Below, in pieces: positions 8,308 to 16,238 of a DNA stretch of 64,000 nt (position 1 is the stretch's first letter; the number at the start of each line of letters is the position of its first letter). The notes under the pieces are model-generated. The model did not search any database, was not told where the DNA came from, and saw nothing but the letters and a program-made list of their open reading frames with translations. The translations under genes were made by a program, and so were the position numbers. Where the stretch lies: contig NZ_BAABEY010000024.1 of assembly GCF_039540405.1 (NCBI RefSeq), forward strand, positions 191,716-255,715. Direction: 5' to 3'. This DNA comes from Ravibacter arvi (GTDB taxonomy: Bacteria > Bacteroidota > Bacteroidia > Cytophagales > Spirosomataceae).

Positions 8308-9378
8308 TTATGGCGCCCATTTGTAATAATTCCAGCCGCCGGAGAGCAATAGCGAAGCAGCTAATGCAGGTAGTGGCACACGGTAGAGTATCAGAAGCGT
8401 TAAAACGATAGCCCATTTAAAGACAGCGCCCAGGGACTCGTCCAGCGGCGCGTCTTTTTTATATAGGAGACCGTGATAGGCCAGCAGAATGGCAAGTTGC
8501 AGAAGGAAAAGCTGCGCGAGCTCCGGGAAAGTAAGAAGCCCGTTCGCGTAGCGGATCGACAAAAGAAAGTCGGGCACCAGGATAAGCAAATGAATACCGA
8601 TGAGCAGAAATGCCCGCGTCAGGAGGGGGATTGGAAGAGAACGGCGCCAGCGCCAGATATCGTTTTCCCAATGCCATATTTCGTAGGAAATACCGATGTT
8701 GGCCAGCGTGGCGATTGACAGGCCGATGGCAGGCAGGCGTATGTCATAGTCGTCAGTACCGAAGTAAAGTAGGGTGCATATGGTAAAAAGTGTGACCCCG
8801 AGTTTGCAGAGAAGCAGTGTCAGTCCTTTTTCCCTGATAAGCCATTCCGCAGTCCAGAATATCCACGAAGCAGGGCGCCGAAACCAGAACCTGACCGGGA
8901 GACTTTTCCGGTTAGCCGCAATATTCTGATGTTTGAGTTGCCAGTCCGCGCTGAAAACCAGGCAAGCCCAATAGATCAGCAGGATGCCCGTAACCTTTAC
9001 AGCACCCGGGAGAAGACCCGCTTGTGCGGCATTGCCGATGATCCAGATACCGTAGGCAATAGCGGGGAGCAGGAGTCCGGCGGCCAGTACTGCCAGTCTG
9101 TAAAACCGGATGGCCGGAGGCAGTAGCCTGGTTTGGTAAATGAAAACATAGGGAGGTGAGGCCCAGAGTGAGCTCCAGAATACCCTGACCAGGACCCAAT
9201 AAGCAGCCCATATTGCCGCCAGGTACGGCGGACCGGTTTTATCGGTGACAAAAAACATGGCCAGCGCTTTGTGTTCTCCCCCGGACAGAAAGCCGAACGC
9301 GAGCAGGATTACGGCCAGAAAAAAACCGGCGTGCTGCCTGTAAAATTCGCTGACGGTTGATCGGTAAAGCGTTTTCAT
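8308..9378 (-). CDS. Putative ABC exporter membrane subunit
   Basis: A 356-residue membrane protein with about nine to ten hydrophobic helices and little else that can be recognised. It overlaps the upstream ATPase gene by 4 bases (ATGA), the usual mark of translational coupling, so it is taken as the permease partner of that ATPase. It resembles the class of small bacterial exporters in which the permease has no periplasmic domain. The substrate is unknown. It converges on the glycosyltransferase-like gene with only 10 bases between the stop codons and no obvious terminator. Confidence 0.7.
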   Translation of the reverse strand: MKTLYRSTVSEFYRQHAGFFLAVILLAFGFLSGGEHKALAMFFVTDKTGPPYLAAIWAAYWVLVRVFWSSLWASPPYVFIYQTRLLPPAIRFYRLAVLAAGLLLPAIAYGIWIIGNAAQAGLLPGAVKVTGILLIYWACLVFSADWQLKHQNIAANRKSLPVRFWFRRPASWIFWTAEWLIREKGLTLLLCKLGVTLFTICTLLYFGTDDYDIRLPAIGLSIATLANIGISYEIWHWENDIWRWRRSLPIPLLTRAFLLIGIHLLILVPDFLLSIRYANGLLTFPELAQLFLLQLAILLAYHGLLYKKDAPLDESLGAVFKWAIVLTLLILYRVPLPALAASLLLSGGWNYYKWAP

Positions 9379-10025
9379 TTTTCGTTACCTACCCTGACCA
9401 GGTTTGTGTTTTGAAGCCGGTATCGTTCGGTAAGCGCTATATTACCCGTCTCGAAGAGCTGGTGCGATGATATCAGGAATGTGACGGACTGTTCGCGGTA
9501 GTCTCTGATGAGGTCAAACAAATTATCTCTTGCTTCCCGGTCAATCGTGATCAGCGGCTCATCCAGGATAATCAGCCGGGGGCTCCCCAAAAAAGCCAGG
9601 GCGATCGATAGTTTCTTTAACATGCCGCTTGAACAGGCCCCTACCGGCTGGTTTTTGTAGGCTGTGATACCCAGTTTTTCCATCAGGGCCGTGGCCTGTC
9701 CGGGCGGGCTCTTTCTGGCGGAGGCGGTAAAGCCGACCAGGTCTGCCGGGGTCAGGAAAGCGGGGTATAGCGGCTCTGCTTCTCCCAGGCATACCCGCAG
9801 GCGGTATTCGACCGGGGCCTTGCGAAGATCGGAGTAACCGTCCAGCACAATTTCGCCATGAAAGGGGAGCATACCCGCGATCACCCGGAACAAGGTGGAT
9901 TTTCCGGCGCCGTTTTCTCCTTGAATCCAATAGATACCATCGCCGATATGCCAGTCAGGAATATGGAGTACCTTGTGGTCGCCGAAGCTTTTCTGTACGT
10001 TCCGTAGTGAAAGTGTGGCTGGCAT
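9375..10025 (-). CDS. ABC transporter ATP-binding protein
   Basis: A 216-residue ATPase. Walker A is GENGAGKST near residues 34-42, the signature region is a variant, CSSGMLKKLSIALA near 120-133, Walker B is LIILDEP near 140-146 and the H-loop histidine is in ISSHQLFE near 175. The signature lacks the usual LSGGQ and reads SSGM instead. With the overlapping membrane gene it should form a homodimer-based exporter at the inner membrane. The ATG at 10025 was chosen since the fold begins with TLSLRNV; a second ATG at 10043 adds six residues. Confidence 0.9.
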   Translation of the reverse strand: MPATLSLRNVQKSFGDHKVLHIPDWHIGDGIYWIQGENGAGKSTLFRVIAGMLPFHGEIVLDGYSDLRKAPVEYRLRVCLGEAEPLYPAFLTPADLVGFTASARKSPPGQATALMEKLGITAYKNQPVGACSSGMLKKLSIALAFLGSPRLIILDEPLITIDREARDNLFDLIRDYREQSVTFLISSHQLFETGNIALTERYRLQNTNLVRVGNEK

Positions 10026-10186
10026 GTTGAGTCCGGGCAGCATTTTATAACTGATTCCGGCAAAATAAAGAGATGTCTGATTAAAACCAACGCCTTTTCG
10101 GGAGCGGCTACCGCCTCATGGGTTTTCGGGAAAAAAATATCCCGGGGGCAATACATGACGGGAGAAGGATGTAATGCCGGGACGGG

Positions 10187-10429
10187 CTAATGCGGTTCCA
10201 GCGGAAGGATTTCCGAAGGGGAGCATTCGAGGAGCCCGATGATATCGATCAGATGGTACAAGTTGTATTTGGCTCTGTATTTCGGGCTTTCAATTTGCGC
10301 AACGTAGCTATTGCTTACACCAATATGGAAAGCCAGTTTCTCCTGTGAAATTCCTTTTTCTTCACGAAGTTTCTTGACTTTCGCAGTGATGTAAGCATCA
10401 ATATCCCTACGTCGTTTTGCTTGCTTCAT
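10187..10429 (-). CDS. XRE-family helix-turn-helix regulator
   Basis: An 80-residue protein that is little more than a Cro/CI-type HTH: KLREEKGISQEKLAFHIGVSNSYVAQIES gives the helix-turn-helix near residues 18-48, followed by a short helix ending LECSPSEILPLEPH. Small XRE proteins of this type bind palindromic operators as dimers and often control themselves. A perfect 16-base palindrome lies 38 bases upstream of the start codon (10467-10482) and is a good candidate operator. No toxin partner is adjacent, so a toxin-antitoxin role has no support. Confidence 0.85.
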   Translation of the reverse strand: MKQAKRRRDIDAYITAKVKKLREEKGISQEKLAFHIGVSNSYVAQIESPKYRAKYNLYHLIDIIGLLECSPSEILPLEPH

Positions 10430-10466
10430 TCAGAATGCAAGAACGAGCAGAACAGGGATGAGTCTG

Positions 10467-10482
10467 CTTATACCTGTATAAG
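10467..10482. promoter_or_regulatory. Candidate XRE operator palindrome
   Basis: CTTATACCTGTATAAG is a perfect inverted repeat with 7-base half sites CTTATAC and a 2-base centre. It lies 38 bases upstream of the XRE gene, where a dimeric HTH repressor would block its promoter. Binding is inferred from position and symmetry. Confidence 0.55.
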
Positions 10483-10573
10483 TGTTTTTCCTTAGGTTAG
10501 CAGGTGTGTGAAGAAAATACCGGCTGATTTCACACCGGGGTACCGGCAGACGTGAGGAAAATTAAGTTTCCCG

Positions 10574-10930
10574 CTACGGCTTTTTTTCCGCCAGACGGAA
10601 TTTTACGATGTCGGCGATGAGCTGCAGGGGCATAGGTTCCGAAAGCGGAAACTGAACAGATCCTTTACCCTGCTTATACCGTGAAAGCGCTTCTTTGAAT
10701 GCATGGTGCCCGGTAGGTGTGGCGTAGAAGCCGATATGGTGTTCATAGCCTCCAAAATAGACCAGCGGCTTTCCATTCAGCTTGTAAGCCGGCATACCAT
10801 AGCTAATGCTTTCGGTAGCCTCCGGCGCTGTTGCCTGTATGGTAGCCCGTATTTGGTTCAGCAGCTCCCGGGTCTGTTCGGGAAAGCTCCCGATATAGTC
10901 ATCTACAGTCGTGTATTTTGCCTTTTCCAT
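10574..10930 (-). CDS. DUF1801 domain protein
   Basis: A 118-residue cytoplasmic protein with the DUF1801 pattern: TVDDYIGSFPEQTRELLNQIR at the N-terminus, SISYGMPAYKLNGKPLVYFGGYEHHIGFYATP in the middle (YGMPAY and the aromatic, histidine-containing strand) and FPLSEPMPLQLIADIVKFR at the end. The length matches the family. Relatives of this fold have been proposed as iron-chaperone-like proteins, but function is not established. It is transcribed divergently from the monooxygenase gene, with an 81-base gap that must hold both promoters. Confidence 0.85.
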   Translation of the reverse strand: MEKAKYTTVDDYIGSFPEQTRELLNQIRATIQATAPEATESISYGMPAYKLNGKPLVYFGGYEHHIGFYATPTGHHAFKEALSRYKQGKGSVQFPLSEPMPLQLIADIVKFRLAEKKP

Positions 10931-11011
10931 GGTTAGTAGTCGCTAAAATTAGTGTAAATTACAATTTAGAACGGGATAACGTCTTGTAAAATAGCAGTAA
11001 TATTGGAAAAG

Positions 11012-12142
11012 ATGTCGATTGTGATCATTGGTGCCGGTATTGGCGGCCTTACTGCGGGAATCATCCTCAAAGGGCTGGGTTACCGGGTCCGGATTTACGA
11101 AAGTGCTCCCGAAATCAGGCCGGTCGGCGCCGGCATCGCCATTGCCAACAATGCCATGCAGGTATACGAAAGTATAGGATTGGCGGGAAAGATTACCCAT
11201 GCAGGCCACCGGATTTCCAGGATGGTGATTTCCGACCATACGTTCCGTGAAATTTCCGGGGTCGATCTCACCTCTTTCGAGAAGCGATACGGGGTTTCGA
11301 ATATTGCTATTCACCGCGCGGCCCTCCAGGAATTATTGGCGGCCGAGGTGACGGAAGAACTGGTTTTGGCCAGGAAATTGGCCGGGGTGACACGAGGCAG
11401 GGGCAAAGGATGGGAGCTGTTTTTTGAAGATGGCGACCGGGTTTATGCAGACCTACTAATCGGGGCCGACGGCATTCATTCGGTGGTAAGGTCGGCATGC
11501 TTCGAAAGCGCGCCTGTTCTGGATGCCGGTCAGCGTTGCTGGCGCGGGGTATGTGACAATCCTTTCGGCAACAGGTATCTGAACCAGGCTATGGAGGCCT
11601 GGGGCGCAGGCAAGCGGTTTGGTTTTGTGAGCATCGACACACAAAAAGTATATTGGTACGCGGTAATTAACGCCGGTATTCCGCACGCGCCGGAGACGAA
11701 TCTCGAAACGCTTTATTCCGAGTTTCACCCGGATACAGCGCAGCTTATCCGCATGACACCGCCGGAGACGCTGCATTACAGCAGCATACAGCAGCTGAAG
11801 CCAATCCCGAAATGGCAAAAGCAACAGGTGTGCCTGCTCGGCGATGCCGCCCACGCCATGACACCGAACCTGGGGCAGGGGGCGTGCCAGGCCATTGAAG
11901 ACGCCTATGCCCTAGGAAAGCTGCTCGCCGGGGGGTTGAATCCCGCCGATGCCTTCTCCCGGTACGAGAAAGTAAGGAGGAGGCGCGTCAATGCAATTGT
12001 TGAAAGAAGCAGGATTATGGGGAAAATCTCGCACCTTGAAAACAGGACGGCAATCAACTTGCGGAATTTTATGATGCGCCTTTCCCCGCCCGGCCTTTTC
12101 CGGATGCAAATGTCGGAGCTGTTTGATATTGACTACCTATAA
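11012..12142 (+). CDS. FAD-dependent monooxygenase (aromatic hydroxylase family)
   Basis: A 376-residue flavoprotein of the PHBH/salicylate hydroxylase-like family. GAGIGGLTAG near residues 7-16 is the FAD Rossmann motif, GADGIHSVVR near 151-160 the NAD(P)H/FAD DG motif, and LLGDAAHAMTPNLGQGACQAIEDAY near 276-300 the second FAD motif. Expected reaction: NAD(P)H- and O2-dependent hydroxylation of an aromatic or polyketide-type substrate in the cytoplasm; TetX-like enzymes belong to the same family. No substrate-specific neighbours. ATG 11012 was preferred over TTG 11003, since the flavin motif begins six residues later. Confidence 0.9.
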   Translation: MSIVIIGAGIGGLTAGIILKGLGYRVRIYESAPEIRPVGAGIAIANNAMQVYESIGLAGKITHAGHRISRMVISDHTFREISGVDLTSFEKRYGVSNIAIHRAALQELLAAEVTEELVLARKLAGVTRGRGKGWELFFEDGDRVYADLLIGADGIHSVVRSACFESAPVLDAGQRCWRGVCDNPFGNRYLNQAMEAWGAGKRFGFVSIDTQKVYWYAVINAGIPHAPETNLETLYSEFHPDTAQLIRMTPPETLHYSSIQQLKPIPKWQKQQVCLLGDAAHAMTPNLGQGACQAIEDAYALGKLLAGGLNPADAFSRYEKVRRRRVNAIVERSRIMGKISHLENRTAINLRNFMMRLSPPGLFRMQMSELFDIDYL

Positions 12143-12180
12143 CAAATGGCATTCTGAAGAGGTGCCTGTTCGATCAATTT

Positions 12181-12726
12181 ATGGTGACGATTGAGGTTAA
12201 CGAGACGGTGTTTTTGAAGCAGATCCTGCTTTCTGACGCGACCGAACTTTTCGCGACGATCGATCGGGAACGAAGATCGCTCCGCAAATGGCTCCCATTT
12301 GTAGATTATACCAGGGGGATAAGTGACTCGGAGGATTTTGTAAGGTCGCTCTATGAAAAAGGGTCACGGGAAATCGTGTTTGTAATTAACTGCCAATCCC
12401 GGTTCGCCGGGTTAATCGGTTTGAAAGGCATAGATCATTCCAATCACAGGTGTGAAATTGGCTATTGGCTGTCGGAAAAGTTCAGGGGGAGGGGAGTGAT
12501 GACGGCGGCGGTGAGGGCGTTGGTTGACTACGCTTTCGAGGACCTTGATATGAACCGCATCCAGATCAAATGCGCGGTTGAAAATGTAGCGAGCAGTAAC
12601 ATTCCCAGGAAAACCGGGTTTTTTCTGGAGGGGATAGAACGGGACGGAGAGTTGCTCGCTGACGGCCAATATGTTGACCTGGAAGTTTACAGCCTTGTCA
12701 GGAGAAAAGACCGCATCGTCACCTGA
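12181..12726 (+). CDS. GNAT acetyltransferase, RimJ/RimL type
   Basis: A 181-residue GNAT enzyme. The acetyl-CoA loop is YWLSEKFRGRGVMTAAV near residues 98-114 (RGRGVMT), preceded by IGLKGIDHSNHRCEIGYW, the typical strand pair of RimL-like N-acetyltransferases; the end carries NIPRKTGFFLEGIERD. Relatives acetylate N-terminal amino groups of ribosomal proteins or small amines; the actual substrate is not visible. It follows the monooxygenase by 38 bases on the same strand and may be co-transcribed. Confidence 0.88.
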   Translation: MVTIEVNETVFLKQILLSDATELFATIDRERRSLRKWLPFVDYTRGISDSEDFVRSLYEKGSREIVFVINCQSRFAGLIGLKGIDHSNHRCEIGYWLSEKFRGRGVMTAAVRALVDYAFEDLDMNRIQIKCAVENVASSNIPRKTGFFLEGIERDGELLADGQYVDLEVYSLVRRKDRIVT

Positions 12727-12839
12727 TTACAAGGTTAGACCCTGAAAGCCGGATTTGTGTTTTCTGATTAATTTTTGCAGTTTGTACGGAGATGGTCCCC
12801 GGATTCACCAAGTTTTTCCTAAATCGAATACTGAAATTT

Positions 12840-14495
12840 ATGAAGCGTTTTTTTCTTGTTTTTTTTCTGTCGGGAGTTTGCGCTGCGTTGTTCGGCCAGC
12901 AAAAGGGAGTGCGGGAAGAAGTGGTTATCACCACCGGAAGTAAAAAAACTAAGGTAAGTTCGGGCGATAGCGACACGTTGCGCCTCGAGGTCTCGTCGAA
13001 GGACTTCTCCCGGATAAAGGCAGCCGGTTATGTCAGTTACCGCGACTTCGGGGCAAAAGGCGACGGTAAAGCGGACGATATTGATGCAATCGCCGCGGCC
13101 CATGCCTTCGCCAACGAAAATGCTCTGCCCGTAAAAGCCGGGGCGGGCGCTACCTATTATATCGGGGGAAAAAGCCGGACCGCAATTGTACGCACCGATA
13201 CAGATTTTGGCAATGCCGCGTTTATTATTGACGACACAGGGGTTGAAGACCGCAATGCTCCGGTTTTTAAGGTAAACTCCAACCTGAAGTCCTACAAAGT
13301 GAAAACATTGTCTACGCTGAAAAAAAACCAGAAACGCGTGGATATCCCGCTTTCAGGCCCGAGCCTGGTTACGGTTACCAATTCCAATGTCAAGCATTAT
13401 ATCCGCTTCGGTTTGAACCAGAACAACGGTTCTGCGCAGACCGATATTTTCGTAGTTGATAAAGACGGGAATGTGGACATGGATGCCCCGATTATCTGGG
13501 ACTTTGACCAGATTACGGATGCAAGTGTCCTCCCGATCGACGAAAAACCCCTGAAAATTACAGGTGGGCGCTTCACAACTATTGCCAACCAGGCGGAATC
13601 AAAATATACCTATTATGCCCGGAATATTGCGGTCCGCCGTTCCAACGTGCTGGTCGACGGCTTAGAGCACCGCATTACCGGGGAAGGTGAACACGGTGCT
13701 CCGTATGGCGGTTTTATCACGGTCGGCGAATGTGCTTATGTCACCGTACAGAACACAGTGCTAACCGGGCATCGCATGTATTCTACCATCGGGGCTGCCG
13801 GCAAGCCGGTGTCTATGGGAAGCTATGACTTGTCCATGAACCGTGCGCTAAACGTATCAGTTATCAATTGCAGTCAGACCAATGACATCAATGACAGCCG
13901 TTACTGGGGCGTCATGAGCTCCAACTTCTGCAAGAACATTCTTTATGACAAATGTATATTTTCGCGTTTTGACGCCCATCAGGGTGTCGCCAACGCAACG
14001 ATCCGAAATTCTACACTGGGCCACATGGGGATCAACGCCATCGGCACCGGTACACTCATTGTGGAGAATAGCACCATTCGGGGAAGAACGATGGTGAACC
14101 TCCGTTCGGACTATGGAAGTACCTGGCAAGGCGACTTTATAATCCGTAACTGTGTTTTTGTGCCTGCAGGCGGAAGGCCCGTGGCGGCCAGCCTGATCGG
14201 CGGGACCTATACCGGCAAACATGATTTTGGTTACCAATGCTATATGCCCCGCCGGATTGTCTTTGAGAATCTGCGTATTGACGACACCAACCACCCCGAA
14301 AACTACCAGGGGCCGACCATCTTCGCCAACTTTAATCCGGCTATGACCGATAGCAGTTACGAGGAAAAATTCCCCTACATGAAAACACAGGAAGTCGTGT
14401 TGAACAACGTGACGACAGCAAGCGGCAAGCCGCTTCGGGTCAGCGACAATGCGTTTATGTTTAGCGATGTAAAGGTTGTAACGGGTAAGGATTGA
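12840..14495 (+). CDS. Secreted right-handed beta-helix protein (pectate lyase-like)
   Basis: A 551-residue exported protein with signal peptide KRFFLVFFLSGVCAALFGQ, cleaved around residue 20. The YRDFGAKGDGKADDIDAI block near residue 80 is the entry motif of pectate-lyase-3-type beta-helices, and repeated strands with NCSQTND, NATIRNSTLGHMG and IVENSTIRGRT follow. Proteins of this fold bind or cleave acidic polysaccharides. It converges on the sulfatase/SusCD locus with 25 bases between stop codons, so a role on the same glycan is plausible but not shown. ATG 12840 was chosen because the signal peptide begins there; the frame is open to 12792. Confidence 0.75.
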   Translation: MKRFFLVFFLSGVCAALFGQQKGVREEVVITTGSKKTKVSSGDSDTLRLEVSSKDFSRIKAAGYVSYRDFGAKGDGKADDIDAIAAAHAFANENALPVKAGAGATYYIGGKSRTAIVRTDTDFGNAAFIIDDTGVEDRNAPVFKVNSNLKSYKVKTLSTLKKNQKRVDIPLSGPSLVTVTNSNVKHYIRFGLNQNNGSAQTDIFVVDKDGNVDMDAPIIWDFDQITDASVLPIDEKPLKITGGRFTTIANQAESKYTYYARNIAVRRSNVLVDGLEHRITGEGEHGAPYGGFITVGECAYVTVQNTVLTGHRMYSTIGAAGKPVSMGSYDLSMNRALNVSVINCSQTNDINDSRYWGVMSSNFCKNILYDKCIFSRFDAHQGVANATIRNSTLGHMGINAIGTGTLIVENSTIRGRTMVNLRSDYGSTWQGDFIIRNCVFVPAGGRPVAASLIGGTYTGKHDFGYQCYMPRRIVFENLRIDDTNHPENYQGPTIFANFNPAMTDSSYEEKFPYMKTQEVVLNNVTTASGKPLRVSDNAFMFSDVKVVTGKD

Positions 14496-14520
14496 GCCGA
14501 TTCAGTCCGGGCACTGCGGC

Positions 14521-16059
14521 TTATTTTAATTCCAGCTCCGGGAGATCACCTGCCCGCTTTCCCTGTATACTTTCGAGTGTCTTAACCATTTCGTTTACCT
14601 TTTCCGGGTTTTCTTTAGCCAGGTTTTGCCGTTGCCCGATATCGTCGTCCAGGTTAAATAGTTGGTATTCAGGTGCGTTTCCGAGCTCGATGTTCACGTG
14701 CCTGTTCAGTGCCTGACCTTTATACGGCGGGATCAACACCCAGTTCCCCTGGCGCAGCGCTGTGCGGCCCGAGGCTTCCAGTACCAGGTTTTCCCGGCCT
14801 TTGTCGCTTTTTCCCAGGAAGACATCCAGGAGGTCACGGCTGTCTTTTCCCTCAAACCGGGTGCCGGCAAGTGCGGCCAGTGACGCCGGCAGATCGACTT
14901 GAGAGACGAGAGCGTCCGATACGCCCGGCTGGATGGTACCTTTCCAGTAGGTAATAAAGGGAACGCGGGTCCCGGCTTCGTAGAGGCTGTACTTTCCTCC
15001 TCTCAGCGGCCCGGAAGGGGTGTGCTTGCCCAGCTTTTCCACGGCGTCGTCATAGTACCCGTCATTCACAACCGGTCCGTTGTCACTTGTGAAGATGATG
15101 AGCGTTTTTTCAAGCAGCTTTTGTTCTTCGAGGGTTTTCAGCAATTCCCCTACACACCAGTCGGCTTCCGCAATGGCATCGCCCCGTGGTCCCATGCCGG
15201 TAGTGCCCGCAAAACGGGGGTGCGGTGTGCGGGGTACATGCGGCTGCTGCATGGCATAGTAAAGAAAGAACGGCTGATTTTTATTGCTCAACACAAAATT
15301 CCGGGCTTTTGTCAAAAAATGGTCCGCCATGTCTGTATCCTTCCAAAGCGCCTTTTTCCCGCCCTTCATATAGCCGATCCTCGGTACACCGTTTACAACG
15401 CTCTGATTGTGGCCGTGGTGCCATTTCATAGTAAGCATTTCAGGATTGGTGAGGGCTGTCGGTTCGCCGTCAAAATTTTTTTCGTAGCTTACTTCGATGG
15501 GGTCGTTGGGCTCCAGACCCGCAACGAGGCCATTTTCGATATACACGGTGGGTACACGATCCTGCGTCGCGGCCATAATGTAAGCATAGTCAAAGCCCAA
15601 CTGGTTGGGCCCCGGTGAGATAGGCTTGTTCCAGTCGACATGCCCGTTGCCCAATCCCAGGTGCCATTTGCCTACCACGCCGGTTCGATAGCCCGCGTCT
15701 TTCAATACCGAGGCGATAGTCGCCTGCGTGGTATCGATGATCAGTGGCGCCGTTCCGGGGAGAATCTTAGCTTCGCTGTTTCGCCATGGATAAGAACCGG
15801 TAATCAGGGCAAACCGGCTGGGTGTGCAGGTCGACGATGTTGCGTGGCCGCTTGTGAGGCGGAGGCCGCCGCGGGCAAGACGGTCGAAATTGGGAGTTTT
15901 CAAGGCAGTGGCCCCATAGGCACCCACATCTCCATACCCTAGATCGTCGAGGTTGATAACAATGATATTGGGCTTTTCCGGTGCGTCCTCCTTTTCTTTA
16001 GGACTGGCCTGGCAGGCCACCAGGCATGCCAGCATGGAAAGGTTAATGATAGCTTTCAT
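14521..16059 (-). CDS. Type I sulfatase lipoprotein
   Basis: A 512-residue arylsulfatase-family enzyme. It begins with a lipoprotein signal ending LVAC (Cys16), so it is tethered to a membrane outside the cytoplasm. NLDDLGYGDVG near residues 36-46 supplies the metal aspartates; CTPSR at 78-82 is the core of the formylglycine motif CxPSR, with Cys78 converted to FGly by a maturase not encoded here; SDNGPV near 325 supplies the late metal ligands. It should remove sulfate esters from a glycan. It is the last gene of the minus-strand SusCD-sulfatase locus. A dispersed leader repeat lies directly before the start. Confidence 0.92.
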   Translation of the reverse strand: MKAIINLSMLACLVACQASPKEKEDAPEKPNIIVINLDDLGYGDVGAYGATALKTPNFDRLARGGLRLTSGHATSSTCTPSRFALITGSYPWRNSEAKILPGTAPLIIDTTQATIASVLKDAGYRTGVVGKWHLGLGNGHVDWNKPISPGPNQLGFDYAYIMAATQDRVPTVYIENGLVAGLEPNDPIEVSYEKNFDGEPTALTNPEMLTMKWHHGHNQSVVNGVPRIGYMKGGKKALWKDTDMADHFLTKARNFVLSNKNQPFFLYYAMQQPHVPRTPHPRFAGTTGMGPRGDAIAEADWCVGELLKTLEEQKLLEKTLIIFTSDNGPVVNDGYYDDAVEKLGKHTPSGPLRGGKYSLYEAGTRVPFITYWKGTIQPGVSDALVSQVDLPASLAALAGTRFEGKDSRDLLDVFLGKSDKGRENLVLEASGRTALRQGNWVLIPPYKGQALNRHVNIELGNAPEYQLFNLDDDIGQRQNLAKENPEKVNEMVKTLESIQGKRAGDLPELELK

Positions 16060-16178
16060 TTGTATAAAAAGGTTTGAGCCGCAGCGGCGGACCGCGGTGA
16101 GCAGTGAGGGGTGAGCTATTTATTCATCAGCCGTTTGTGTGCCGCTTGTAGCTAATACCTCAAAGCTCATGGCTATTT
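16060..16178. repeat. Dispersed leader repeat, copy 1 (before sulfatase)
   Basis: It lies directly upstream of the sulfatase start codon at 16059. Next to the gene are CTCA-type units (seen on the plus strand as ggtttgagc, gtgag, gaggggtgag); further out is the conserved core TTTGTGTGCCGCTTGTAGCT at 16134-16153, followed by atacctcaaagctcatggct. The same composite is present at 19677, 44406 and 54629, always before a minus-strand start codon. Confidence 0.85.
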
Positions 16179-16238
16179 CGTCGGTAAAAATTGATGAGAA
16201 TATTTTAGATGAGAACAATGGCCGGTCTAAGACAATCG

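Noticed and set aside
10187..10429. Antitoxin of a toxin-antitoxin pair
   Set aside because: No small toxin gene is adjacent; the DUF1801 gene is separately placed and not a known toxin.
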